Part shown: positions 42,557 through 51,538 of the stretch, piece by piece | Layout of the letters: each line of letters opens with the position of its first letter | Numbering within the stretch: the stretch's first letter is position 1 | Origin: Candidatus Avelusimicrobium intestinale | GTDB taxonomy: Bacteria; Elusimicrobiota; Elusimicrobia; Elusimicrobiales; Elusimicrobiaceae | DNA length: 64,000 nt | Direction of reading: 5' to 3' | Assembly: GCA_902765225.1 (NCBI GenBank) | Contig: CACWYV010000002.1 | Span: forward strand, 4,697-68,696 | Notes under the pieces: generated by a model | The model's input: only the letters and a program-made list of their open reading frames with translations | What the model was told of the DNA's origin: nothing | The model's database searches: none | Made by a program: the position numbers and the translations under genes

Positions 42557-45500
42557 TTACCGCGTGGATTGGGCCCACAACAGGTAACTTTCCGGCTGAC
42601 CGGAAGAATTTTTACATACGAACGTATGCCAGGTCATCTCCTGATAAATACCCAACGGAAGCCGTATTTCCAATTTTACATCGGTAGCTTCCCCTTCCGC
42701 CGTTTCTTTGAGCGCACTTTTCAACGCCCGTTTGGATTTTGCGGTAGAACGCACCAACTGTTCAAACAAATCCCGCCCGATTAAATTATCACTGCGCAGC
42801 CCCGTTAGGTATAACAGCGGCTCGTTGGCGGATGTAATACGTAAACTAGTATCTAACCGCAACGCAGGGACCGTCACATCTTCTAACGTTTGGGATAGCA
42901 CGTCCGAAGTCGCCCCGATGGTTTTACTGGCTTGGCGCAGTTCAATGCGTAGGCCCGCCAGCCGAGCCATCAACCCCAACATTTCTTCAGCCCCCGGCCC
43001 AAAATGACGCTGCGGGCGGCGAGCTACAAAACACAGCGCCCCCGCTACTTTTCCATCCAATACCAACGGAGCCGCTACCAACATCCCCAGTTGCAGCGCC
43101 GCATGAATACAGTGGGTACAGGGCAAACTGGCCGTGTCCGGCCACAACACCGTTTGCCCGCTCAAAACAGCACTCAGGCAGGACTCCAAGGCAAACTCCA
43201 TGTGCCGCTCTAGGTGCAACTCATTTTCTGTGACGTACTGTACCACACTGGCCGGTTGACCGGTCAGGGTAGAAAAACGCAAAACCAACCCCGCATCCGC
43301 ATGGAAGATTTCTTTCCCCAACGATAACAACCGATTCATTTGCTCGGTTAGGGTAATTTCCGTTTCCTGCGATAACCGGTACAAGGCATGCCATTGCCGG
43401 CCAGCCGTTTGCTGTTGGAAAGAAATTTTTTCGGCTTCGGGATTTGTTTCCTGCATTACCGCCAGCACGTATTCCTGGCCGGGAATATCTATGGGACAAA
43501 GTTCCGTCCGGGTCCAAAAAGAGGAACCGTCCTTGCGGCGCACCGGCAACACAAGCGTTGCCCGGCCTTGCAGTTCCAACAGATTTTCCGCCTTCATCAA
43601 GGCAGCCGCCGAAGATTGATCCTCTTTGTCCGGATCAAAGAACAAATCTCCCAGTCCGTACTGGGCCAGTTCTTCGTGTGAATAGCCCGTTTTAACGGAA
43701 AGCCAGCGGTTAAACTGCTCTATTTTCCCCAATTTTCCGTCCGTGAATGTCACCCGCAATACAGCCCCGTTTACGGCGCTGCGCAACGCACTTAACTGTG
43801 CGGAACGCTCTTCTAAAATTTTCATGACTTGCAGATGGAATGCCAAACTGCGCAGAGTAAACAGGAATGTTCCGTCCCCCCCTCTGCGGGCCGACAAACG
43901 CACTTTGCACGTTTCCAATCCGCTGGCCAGCCGGATGGTATATTCCCGGTTGGATAGTTGCCCTTCCTTATACAGCAGACGTAAATCTTGCTCCAAGAGA
44001 GGGGCTTCGTCCTGTAAAAAGATGCGGCGGATATCTTGCCCTTTCAGTTCTTCGGGCCGCAATTCACACAAAGCACAGAGAAGTTCATTGCAAGAAGTAA
44101 TCGTCAAGTCTTCGTCGCACAAAGCATACGGTTCACTCTCCGGCAAAATCAGTATTTCTCCCCCTCCGTGCGAATCAGCCGAGCCGGCCGCCGGAGCAAA
44201 CACCGGCTGTGCGGGCATAGGGGTTTGCGGCTGTAAAGATACCAAATATTCTGCCTCTACCGAACCGTCCTTGGTATCGCGTTTGGATAACGGGGTGAAA
44301 CTGGCCACCAGCGGCCACGTACCCGATACATGGATACGGCCCGGAAATTTCCGCGCGGCCCGGTCAAAATCAAAGGACACCTCGGCCTGGGCAGTCAATC
44401 CGTTTTTCATCCGTTGGCGGACAGCCAATGGAATACTCGGCCGCAGGTAAACGTTGGTATAAAACTTTTTATCGGCCGGGTCAAACCCGAATAACCGACG
44501 GGCGGCTTCGTTCATGACGGTAATATAACCGCGGACCGATAGAATGAATTGGGGAGTCGGACTACTTTCAAACGCCCGTAAGAAATTATCGCGCTCTTTT
44601 TTCACTTCACGCAACGTACGGTTAGCGGCCGTCACATCGCTGACGAACCCCAACACGATACGCCGGCCGAGATACTTGGCCGACACCGCCGCAAATTGTG
44701 TCTCCACAGGCGTACCGTCCTTGCGGATGAAACGAATATCTACCCCTTGCGTACTGGTATCGGCACCGGTACGGATGTTTTCGTATTTTTCTTTCAAAAA
44801 CGGCCGATGATCCTTGGAAGCCAAATCTAACAAAGATTTGTTCTTCAGTTCTTCCAGTCCTTCAAACCCCAATACCGAACAAAACGCATGGTTAGCATAA
44901 ATGATTTTTTCGTCTTCTACGATGACAACCCCCTCGCGGGCATTTTCCACCAGCAGGGTATTTTTATCGTTGGCTTCGCGGATTTGTTTTTCCATTTTTG
45001 TCTTGGTAGTAATATCTTCGGAAACTACCAGCAAACAATTGGGGGATCCGTCGGAATTAAACACGGGGGTTTTGACCGTGTGCATAATTTTGATACCTTC
45101 GGTAGCGGAAGAAATCAGTTCCTGAGCAATATTTTGTTCGCGTTTGCTGTCAAAAACGCGCAAGTCATTTTCCCGCATGAACTGCGCTTGGTCCTTGTTG
45201 ATGCCTTTTTGGTAGAAACGCTGGCCAATCACCTCCGGGGCCGATATTCCGAATAATTCTTCGCTCTTCTTATTCCACAAAATATATTCCCCTTCGTAAT
45301 TCTTAACCGATAACGAAACCGGCAACTGGTCAATAACCGTTTGCAAAAAGTTTTTAGACTCCACGAGTGCCCGTTCTTGTTCTTTTTTGGAAGTAATATC
45401 TTCCACCAGGGTAATCACGCAACGTTCGTCCGGGGTACTGCCTTGAACAGGCGTTTTAATCAAGTGTAATAGTTTCTTGTTGCCGCTGGGCGTCCAGTAT

Positions 45501-46918
45501 TCTTCTTCCGGAATATCTAATGTCTTTCCCGAATTTAATACCTCCCACTCCCGGTCGTGGTAAAAGGCTTTGTTGTTGCCTTCATCTTCCTCCAGCATAA
45601 CCCCACCCACATTGTCATCCAGACCGTTTTCATCTACCGGCCCGAAGATATGACCAAACACCTGCATACACTGCTTGTTGCGCAGCAATATCCGGCCATT
45701 TTCGGCCCGGGCATACAGGGCAATCGGTGCGTTCTGTACAATAGCTGTTAAGAAGGCGTTGACACGTTCAATTTCCCGTTCTTGTTCGCGGCGTTTCGTG
45801 ACATCCTCCACGATCGTCAGTACAAGCGGCTTGGGCCCGGCATCTAACAGCGGCACTTTAATTACGTGGACAATTTTTTGATGACCAAAGGCATCCGTGT
45901 ACATTTCTTCGGGGTATTCGTACGTTTTTCCTTCCTTTAAAATCTGTTGTTCGCGGTCTTTATACTCTTGCAATTGGTGCGGTTGTTGGAAAGCGTTAGG
46001 GTGATCGGCGTTATACACATTTTGCTCATTTAAAATGCGCATGCTTTGCGGATTGACATACGTGATTTTGTCATCACAATCGCGCGTGTAAAGCCCCAGG
46101 GGAATATTTTCCAAAATAGCTTGGAGTAATTTTTGGCTGCGTTGCAAATCCTGTTCCCGGGCATCCCGTTTTGTTATTTCTTCATATATCGTGACGATAA
46201 ACTGCCGTTGCAAATCCGGCCCCGGTAACAACGTTTTGGTAACGGCCAGCACTCTCGTCGTTTTTTTATCCGACTGATAAACTAACCGCATGGGTTCTTC
46301 CTGCGGTTTGCCGGCCCCGACCTCTTCATCCAACCAATGTAAGGAAGAAACTAATTTTTTGGGAAGCAACTGGTAAATCATCTTCCCCTGCGCCTCCTGG
46401 GCATTGCGGCCAAAAAGCAAACTGGCCTTTTCGCTCCAGTACACACACTTACCGGATAATTCTTGCACCGTTACCGCTCCCGTATAACTGTCCAACACCG
46501 CTGCTAAAAATTCTTTATCTTCCTGCAGGTGTTGTACTTGGGCAGATTCTTCCAACATCAAGGTAAAAAACGGAAATTCTCCCAACGCTTTGACACAAAC
46601 TTGCACCGGCACCGGATGTCCATGAGCATCCGTGATTTGCAGCGACTGTTTGGCTGATTTTTTATCTTTTATCAAATTGCGCCATTGGGCTTTGGAAATC
46701 CCCAAATCAAACACGGTTTTCCCGACCAACGCCTGGGGCGCGTAATCCAGCAGCTTCGCCGCCACCGGGTTAGCCAACGCCAGGCAACCGTCCTTATCGG
46801 CCAACAACAACGCGCAAGGCAATTGTTCCCAAAAGAATAACAACTCGGAAGATAACGTTTTTGATACATCGGCCGCAACCGTTTGTTTGGTAAAAAAAGA
46901 AAATATATTTTTCGGCAT
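42557..46918 (-). CDS. Giant PAS/GAF sensor protein without an output domain
   Basis: 1453 residues and no signal peptide or membrane segment. About ten PAS-like domains can be followed by their start (AVLDSYTGAVTVQELSGK, AILENIPLGLYTRDCDDK, VIDQLPVSLSVKNYEGEY, LLVENAREGVVIVEDEK, and others) and PAC-like ends (VITLVEDIT, VVSEDITTK). A GAF domain (about 1175-1330) with CTHCIHAALQLGMLVAAPL and one more PAS follow. No histidine kinase, GGDEF, EAL, HD-GYP or sigma-54 domain is present; the protein ends about five residues after the last PAS. It may regulate by protein contact. The whole frame is intact, so it is not obviously decayed. Confidence 0.85.
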   Translation of the reverse strand: MPKNIFSFFTKQTVAADVSKTLSSELLFFWEQLPCALLLADKDGCLALANPVAAKLLDYAPQALVGKTVFDLGISKAQWRNLIKDKKSAKQSLQITDAHGHPVPVQVCVKALGEFPFFTLMLEESAQVQHLQEDKEFLAAVLDSYTGAVTVQELSGKCVYWSEKASLLFGRNAQEAQGKMIYQLLPKKLVSSLHWLDEEVGAGKPQEEPMRLVYQSDKKTTRVLAVTKTLLPGPDLQRQFIVTIYEEITKRDAREQDLQRSQKLLQAILENIPLGLYTRDCDDKITYVNPQSMRILNEQNVYNADHPNAFQQPHQLQEYKDREQQILKEGKTYEYPEEMYTDAFGHQKIVHVIKVPLLDAGPKPLVLTIVEDVTKRREQEREIERVNAFLTAIVQNAPIALYARAENGRILLRNKQCMQVFGHIFGPVDENGLDDNVGGVMLEEDEGNNKAFYHDREWEVLNSGKTLDIPEEEYWTPSGNKKLLHLIKTPVQGSTPDERCVITLVEDITSKKEQERALVESKNFLQTVIDQLPVSLSVKNYEGEYILWNKKSEELFGISAPEVIGQRFYQKGINKDQAQFMRENDLRVFDSKREQNIAQELISSATEGIKIMHTVKTPVFNSDGSPNCLLVVSEDITTKTKMEKQIREANDKNTLLVENAREGVVIVEDEKIIYANHAFCSVLGFEGLEELKNKSLLDLASKDHRPFLKEKYENIRTGADTSTQGVDIRFIRKDGTPVETQFAAVSAKYLGRRIVLGFVSDVTAANRTLREVKKERDNFLRAFESSPTPQFILSVRGYITVMNEAARRLFGFDPADKKFYTNVYLRPSIPLAVRQRMKNGLTAQAEVSFDFDRAARKFPGRIHVSGTWPLVASFTPLSKRDTKDGSVEAEYLVSLQPQTPMPAQPVFAPAAGSADSHGGGEILILPESEPYALCDEDLTITSCNELLCALCELRPEELKGQDIRRIFLQDEAPLLEQDLRLLYKEGQLSNREYTIRLASGLETCKVRLSARRGGDGTFLFTLRSLAFHLQVMKILEERSAQLSALRSAVNGAVLRVTFTDGKLGKIEQFNRWLSVKTGYSHEELAQYGLGDLFFDPDKEDQSSAAALMKAENLLELQGRATLVLPVRRKDGSSFWTRTELCPIDIPGQEYVLAVMQETNPEAEKISFQQQTAGRQWHALYRLSQETEITLTEQMNRLLSLGKEIFHADAGLVLRFSTLTGQPASVVQYVTENELHLERHMEFALESCLSAVLSGQTVLWPDTASLPCTHCIHAALQLGMLVAAPLVLDGKVAGALCFVARRPQRHFGPGAEEMLGLMARLAGLRIELRQASKTIGATSDVLSQTLEDVTVPALRLDTSLRITSANEPLLYLTGLRSDNLIGRDLFEQLVRSTAKSKRALKSALKETAEGEATDVKLEIRLPLGIYQEMTWHTFVCKNSSGQPESYLLWAQSTR

Positions 46919-47058
46919 AAAATCCTCTCTGCGCGTAAATAGAAACCGATACGGTTATATCTTACATAAATTACGTTGTTCTGGCAACCGCACGTTGTAA
47001 CCGGCGTATAATCGTTTTCCGGCCGGAAAAAAAGGATAAAATTTGCTAGTATATGCAG

Positions 47059-47625
47059 ATGAAACGATTTTTCTTATGCGCCGGGGCCGTGTGTTGTTTG
47101 GCAGCCGCCCCCTATAAACCTACGACTGTGCGGCAACCGGCCCACTATCTGGCGACGGATGCCGCAACCGTGGAAGATACCTGTCCGGGACAGGATATTT
47201 TTACTCCGTTCACCTGTACCAAACAAACACCCCCCGGATACACGTGCTTTGATGTATATATCGTGCAAGGGGATCCTATTGCCAAAGAACGCTACACACT
47301 ACTGGACCAAACCCTCACTACGGAACAAACCTCCCCGGAGCCGCGTTGCACGTTTCAGGAACTTACCTGTGAGCATTTTTTGGAAGCACTGGCATACAAT
47401 TTGGACTTTTCGTGGTTCATTACCAATTTTCCCTCCTCTTCTTTTCCGGCCTGTGCAGAAACTTACTCCTGCACGCGGATTGCCTGCTTACTGCCGGACG
47501 CTACGTCCACTGCGCAACACCCCGTGTCTAAAAAATTATCCTGCGTATTCAAAAAGAACCAAACGTTCTTTTTGGGAACCAACGTCACCTGCCAAGACAA
47601 AAAGGCCGCCCGTACCGCTCAATAG
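47059..47625 (+). CDS. Secreted cysteine-rich protein of unknown function
   Basis: The start is set at the second ATG (47059, MKRFFLCAGAVCCLAAAP) because the TAGTAT box ends at 47052, six bases before it. 188 residues: signal peptide, then about 12 cysteines (DTCPGQ, FTCTKQ, YTCFD, PRCTFQELTC, ACAETYSCTRIACLL). The spacing suggests disulfides. I do not recognise a family. It is on the + strand ahead of the queuosine/folate cluster but separated by its own promoter from the next gene. Confidence 0.6.
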   Translation: MKRFFLCAGAVCCLAAAPYKPTTVRQPAHYLATDAATVEDTCPGQDIFTPFTCTKQTPPGYTCFDVYIVQGDPIAKERYTLLDQTLTTEQTSPEPRCTFQELTCEHFLEALAYNLDFSWFITNFPSSSFPACAETYSCTRIACLLPDATSTAQHPVSKKLSCVFKKNQTFFLGTNVTCQDKKAARTAQ

Positions 47626-47645
47626 GCATTCCCCGGCTAAATTGG

Positions 47646-47651
47646 TATAAT
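47646..47651 (+). promoter_or_regulatory. -10 box of the membrane protein-queD-folK run, probably leaderless
   Basis: TTGGTATAAT with seven bases to ATG 47659. It is the only promoter seen before seven overlapping genes. Confidence 0.5.
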
Positions 47652-47658
47652 GTAGAGT

Positions 47659-48408
47659 ATGTTTTGGATTCATCTGCAAACTATTTGTTCCTTTAGAGTA
47701 TATCACCGGCTGCTGGGCACAAGCCGAGGGTTGCGTGCGGGATTTGCCATATATATAGGGTTATTATCGGTATTGGTTTTTTATTGGTGTTGTAGCAGTT
47801 CCATCCGCCACCGCTTGCCCGTGTTATTAAAAAATTTTCCGCAAGTTACTTTTGAAAAGGGCCACTTAACCGCCCCCCAAAAACCGGTATATGCCTATTT
47901 ACCCCCGAGTGATTTTAAGATCGCCTTTGATGCCTCCCGCCAAACGCCTCCCACCTCGGCCGAACTGGTACAAAATAATTGGTTGGCATTAGTAACCCAT
48001 GATGCGTTCTATATGCCGGAATCTTCGTCGGTGCGGGCCGTTCCCATTCCGGCAGATTTCTCTGCGGTAACCACTCCCGATTTTTTGGACCGGCAACAAC
48101 CTGCCTTGCGTAACGCGTTACGGGCAGTGGCCTTTGTAGCCGCCCTCATCTTAGTTCCGCTGGTTTTTCTGTTTGATTTTTGCTTGGCCGCTGCGGTGGG
48201 TTTCTTTTTTAATTTTCTGGCCCGCCGCGCTGTATCTTCCCGCGCGATTTGGTGCTGGGCTTTATTTTTACAAGGCCCTTTGGCGGCTCTGTGGTACATA
48301 CGCTTATGGTACCCTATTCCGCTTTTTATGTGGGCACAACTGATTTTATGTATCATTTATACACAACAAATCTTTAATCTTATCCCCGAGGAATCCCATG
48401 CGCATTAA
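47659..48408 (+). CDS. DUF1189-like integral membrane protein
   Basis: 249 residues with about five membrane helices: one near 28-46 (FAIYIGLLSVLVFYWCC), then a soluble loop of about 110 residues, then four helices (ALRAVAFVAALILVPLVFLF, FCLAAAVGFFFNFLA and two more) near 155-240. This arrangement matches DUF1189 proteins. Its end overlaps queD by 11 bases. A TATAAT at 47646-47651 lies seven bases before the ATG with no Shine-Dalgarno sequence, so translation is probably leaderless, and this promoter may drive the downstream queD-folK run. Confidence 0.65.
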   Translation: MFWIHLQTICSFRVYHRLLGTSRGLRAGFAIYIGLLSVLVFYWCCSSSIRHRLPVLLKNFPQVTFEKGHLTAPQKPVYAYLPPSDFKIAFDASRQTPPTSAELVQNNWLALVTHDAFYMPESSSVRAVPIPADFSAVTTPDFLDRQQPALRNALRAVAFVAALILVPLVFLFDFCLAAAVGFFFNFLARRAVSSRAIWCWALFLQGPLAALWYIRLWYPIPLFMWAQLILCIIYTQQIFNLIPEESHAH

Positions 48409-48742
48409 ACTCATCCGTTCTTTTTCCGCTGCCCATCAACTGCCCGGTTATGACGGCCCTTGCCGCCACTTGCACGGTCATACGTGGAAAGCCGTCTTTG
48501 TATTGGAAGGCCCCGTTCAATCCAATGGAATGGTGTGTGACTTTAAAGTCATCAAGAAATTACTGGACGAACAATTACCGGACCACCAATTTCTCAATGA
48601 CCTTCTACCCAATCCCACGGCCGAGAATCTGGCCCAGTGGTTATTTACCAAAACAAAGGCCGCCCTCGCCCCGCAGGGATTGACCCTAAAAACAGTAGAA
48701 ATTTGGGAGAGCGATTATGCCGCCGCCATTGTGGAAGGTTAG
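48398..48742 (+). CDS. queD: 6-carboxytetrahydropterin synthase
   Basis: 114 residues. Zinc ligands His13, His26 and His28 (SAAHQLPGYDGPCRHLHGH) and the catalytic Cys22 are in place, as is VCDFKVIKKLLDE near 47 and PTAENLAQWLF near 70. It makes 6-carboxy-tetrahydropterin from dihydroneopterin triphosphate, the first committed queuosine step. It overlaps queE by 26 bases and the upstream membrane protein by 11. Confidence 0.93.
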   Translation: MRIKLIRSFSAAHQLPGYDGPCRHLHGHTWKAVFVLEGPVQSNGMVCDFKVIKKLLDEQLPDHQFLNDLLPNPTAENLAQWLFTKTKAALAPQGLTLKTVEIWESDYAAAIVEG

Positions 48743-49310
48743 CGAAATTTTTTACTCCGTACAGGGCGAAGGAACCCATACAGGCATGCCGGCTGTTTTT
48801 CTGCGTTTGGCCGGTTGCAAAATGGGGTGTCCCTGGTGCGATACGAAATATGCGCTCCATGGCGGGAAAGAAATGAATAATTTGCAAGTGTTGGTAGCAT
48901 TGGCCCAATTTCCCTGTAAAACCGTCATTGTAACGGGCGGGGAACCCACCGAACAAGATTTGCCGGCTTTAATTGCTTTATTAAAATCGGCCGGACATAC
49001 CGTCCACGTGGAAACCAACGGGGCCAACGATTGCGATGTCAGCCGGGCCGATTTTGTATGCGTTTCTCCCAAAAAATACGTGGACCAGGCCATGCTCCGC
49101 AAGGCAGATAGTATCAAACTGGTCGTCAATACCCAAACCGATTTGGAAGATTTGCAACGGTATTTTCAATACGAAAACGAACATACCCGTATCTATTTAC
49201 AACCCGAAAGCAACAAACAGGAGAATATAGACCTATGCGTAAAACTGGTAAAAGAACACCCGTCCGCACGGCTCAGCGTGCAGGTACACAAACTCATACA
49301 CATTGCGTAA
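48717..49310 (+). CDS. queE: 7-carboxy-7-deazaguanine synthase
   Basis: 197 residues. Radical-SAM protein with the QueE type cluster motif CKMGCPWC (Cys34, 38, 41), FYSVQGEG near 12 and VTGGEPTEQD near 70. It converts 6-carboxy-tetrahydropterin to 7-carboxy-7-deazaguanine using SAM. It overlaps queD upstream and folE downstream by 76 bases, so a single transcript is certain in arrangement if not shown by experiment. Confidence 0.93.
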   Translation: MPPPLWKVSEIFYSVQGEGTHTGMPAVFLRLAGCKMGCPWCDTKYALHGGKEMNNLQVLVALAQFPCKTVIVTGGEPTEQDLPALIALLKSAGHTVHVETNGANDCDVSRADFVCVSPKKYVDQAMLRKADSIKLVVNTQTDLEDLQRYFQYENEHTRIYLQPESNKQENIDLCVKLVKEHPSARLSVQVHKLIHIA

Positions 49311-49855
49311 GTGAAGATAAAATTTTGCAAAATTTGCGTGAAATGTTAGCCTATATCGGCGATGACCCCAACCGCGAAGGCCTGTCGGAGACCCCCCGCC
49401 GGATCGTGCGCAGTTGGCAAAAACTTTTTGGCGGGTACCGCCAAAAACCGCAGGACGTATTAAAAACATTTGTGGAAGGATCCTGCGAAGAAATGGTAGT
49501 ATTGAAAGATATTGAGTTTTACTCCACCTGCGAGCATCACTTGCAACCGTTCTTTGGTACCATTAGCATTGGATACTTACCTAACGGACGGGTGCTTGGG
49601 ATTTCCAAATTGGCCCGGCTGGTGGAAGTGTTTGCCCGACGGCTGCAAATCCAGGAAAAACTGGTCGCCCAAATTGCCGACAGTTTAATGGAAACCTTGC
49701 ACCCACACGGAGTAATGGTCGTGTGCAAAGCCAAACACATGTGCATCAGCTCGCGCGGAATTGAAAAGCACAACGCCGTAATGGTCACCAGTGCCATCCG
49801 CGGAGCTTTTAACAAATTGGAAGTACGCAGCGAATTTTTAGAAATGATTAAATGA
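49235..49855 (+). CDS. folE: GTP cyclohydrolase I
   Basis: 206 residues from ATG 49235 (AGGAG ten bases upstream); a shorter start cannot be excluded, since the conserved part begins near residue 27. YIGDDPNREGLSETPRRI, FYSTCEHHLQPFFG (zinc Cys-His) and KHMCISSRGIEKHN (second zinc Cys) are canonical FolE. It turns GTP into dihydroneopterin triphosphate, the branch point for both queuosine (queD/queE upstream) and folate (folP, folK downstream). Its 5' end overlaps queE by 76 bases. Confidence 0.93.
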   Translation: MRKTGKRTPVRTAQRAGTQTHTHCVSEDKILQNLREMLAYIGDDPNREGLSETPRRIVRSWQKLFGGYRQKPQDVLKTFVEGSCEEMVVLKDIEFYSTCEHHLQPFFGTISIGYLPNGRVLGISKLARLVEVFARRLQIQEKLVAQIADSLMETLHPHGVMVVCKAKHMCISSRGIEKHNAVMVTSAIRGAFNKLEVRSEFLEMIK

Positions 49856-49858
49856 GGT

Positions 49859-50653
49859 ATGACACCGCAAATTTGGGGAATTATTAACGCAACGCCCGAT
49901 TCTTTTTACGACGGCAATGCTGCAAACACCTTGGATACACTCTTGGTGCGTGCGGCTGCGCACGTCCAAAACGGGGCGCAGGTGTTGGATATTGGCGGAG
50001 AATCTACCCGACCCGGGGCCACCCCCGTGGACGAAAAGACTGAACTCTCCCGCGTTTTACCCCTTATACAAGCCATCCATGCCCGCTGGCCGCGAGTAAC
50101 GCTTTCCTTGGATACTCGCCACGTGTCCGTGGCCGAGGCCGGACTGGAAAACGGCGTGCACATCATTAATGATGTCAGTGGCAATTCTTCGCCAAAACTG
50201 TTTGCGCTCGTCAAAAATTACAATGCCCAACTGGTCCTTATGCACACGCGTGGTACGCCGCAAACCATGAGTTCCCTAACGGGTTACACCGATTTGCAAA
50301 ATGAAGTAAAAGATTTTTTGACAGAAAAAATCGCCCGGGCCCGGGAACACGGCTTAGCCAACCAACAACTGTGGATAGATGTAGGTTTTGGCTTTGCCAA
50401 AACGCGGGCGCAAAATTACGAACTGCTGAAACATTTATCTTTTTTTAAAAAAATGGGAGTACGTCTATTAGTTGCTCTCTCGCGCAAACGTTTTTTAAGC
50501 GAGGGAGCCGACACTCCGCAAGACCGGCTGCCCCAAACGCTGGCTGCCCAACTGATTGCCTTACAACAAGGGACGGATGCCTTGCGGGTGCATGATGTTC
50601 AAGAAGCCCGCCAACTGATTTCTTTTTACTGTGAAATGGAGGAAACGAAATGA
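49859..50653 (+). CDS. folP: Dihydropteroate synthase
   Basis: 264 residues. WGIINATPDSFYDG opens the protein; VLDIGGESTRPGATP near 43 binds the pterin; TLSLDTRHVSVAEAGLENG, INDVSGN and DVGFGFAKT follow in order. It joins 6-hydroxymethyl-dihydropterin pyrophosphate to p-aminobenzoate and is the sulfonamide target. It starts three bases after folE and ends in a four-base overlap with the PTPS-like gene. Confidence 0.93.
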   Translation: MTPQIWGIINATPDSFYDGNAANTLDTLLVRAAAHVQNGAQVLDIGGESTRPGATPVDEKTELSRVLPLIQAIHARWPRVTLSLDTRHVSVAEAGLENGVHIINDVSGNSSPKLFALVKNYNAQLVLMHTRGTPQTMSSLTGYTDLQNEVKDFLTEKIARAREHGLANQQLWIDVGFGFAKTRAQNYELLKHLSFFKKMGVRLLVALSRKRFLSEGADTPQDRLPQTLAAQLIALQQGTDALRVHDVQEARQLISFYCEMEETK

Positions 50654-51003
50654 AAAAAGTCTATCTCACTCAGAGCTCGTCTTTTACGGCGTATCATTCG
50701 CACGACGGCACCCTCAACGAAGTCCGGCACGAGCATCACTTCAACTACCAAGTTACGCTTCACGGTCCGCTTAACAAAGAAGGTTATTTAGTGGATTTTC
50801 GTGATATGGATTTATTTTTAAAAACGGTGGTTAATCACCGGCTCAACAACTTGGATTTAAATACGCTTTTTAGCCACCCCACTACGGAAAATGTGGCCAT
50901 CTGGATTTTTGAAACCGTCCGGGCCCAGTTCCCGCAAATTGTGCGCGTGCGCCTGGCCGAAGCCCCTGACCGTTGGGCTGAATATACCGGAGAAGAAAAC
51001 TAA
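50650..51003 (+). CDS. 6-pyruvoyltetrahydropterin synthase paralogue, candidate FolB substitute
   Basis: 117 residues of the PTPS/QueD fold. Zinc ligands His16, His27 and His29 are kept (AYHSHD and RHEHHF), but the position of the QueD catalytic Cys is Asn23, with Glu24 next to it. PTPS-III proteins that replace dihydroneopterin aldolase also lack this Cys and use a nearby Glu. The gene sits between folP and folK, overlapping both by four and one bases, and no folB is present in the cluster. The role is inferred from these facts. Confidence 0.75.
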   Translation: MKKVYLTQSSSFTAYHSHDGTLNEVRHEHHFNYQVTLHGPLNKEGYLVDFRDMDLFLKTVVNHRLNNLDLNTLFSHPTTENVAIWIFETVRAQFPQIVRVRLAEAPDRWAEYTGEEN

Positions 51004-51500
51004 TGGCTACCGCCGTCTTAGCCCTGGGCAGCAACATCGCCCCGGCCAAGGAAAACCTGGACCGCGCCGTAGAAGCGTTGCGTGAAATCGGCACGGTGGA
51101 ACAGGTAGCTCCGTATATTCTCTCCGCACCGGAGGGATTTGCCAATCAGGCCGATTTTGTGAATACGGTTGCGATTTTGCATACGTCTTTGGCTCCGATG
51201 GAACTGCTCAAAACCTTAAAAGCGTTGGAAACCAAACTCGGCCGGACGCCTACGTTCCCCAATGGGCCGCGCGTGATTGACCTGGATATCTTATTTTACG
51301 ACGATAAAGTACTCTTTGAAGACGATGATCAATACCCGCTTTTTATTCCGCACCCGCGTCTGCAGGAACGGGAATTTGTATTAAAACCCCTATCATACCT
51401 GCTGCCGGACTATGTGCACCCGAAGCTCAACCAACCCGTTTACCGTCTATACCGGGAATTAATGAAAAAAAAAGGTGCCCCCTCTTGCCGGATTTTGTAG
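51003..51500 (+). CDS. folK: HPPK (2-amino-4-hydroxy-6-hydroxymethyldihydropteridine pyrophosphokinase)
   Basis: 165 residues. LALGSNIAPAKENLDRAV opens the protein and NGPRVIDLDILFYDD near 82 holds the Mg/ATP aspartates; FIPHPRLQEREFVLKPL near 113 follows. It pyrophosphorylates the pterin for folP. It overlaps the PTPS-like gene by one base and is the last gene of the cluster. Confidence 0.93.
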   Translation: MATAVLALGSNIAPAKENLDRAVEALREIGTVEQVAPYILSAPEGFANQADFVNTVAILHTSLAPMELLKTLKALETKLGRTPTFPNGPRVIDLDILFYDDKVLFEDDDQYPLFIPHPRLQEREFVLKPLSYLLPDYVHPKLNQPVYRLYRELMKKKGAPSCRIL

Positions 51501-51538
51501 AATAAAGTGAAGCTGTATTTTAACTTAAGGAGAAAACG

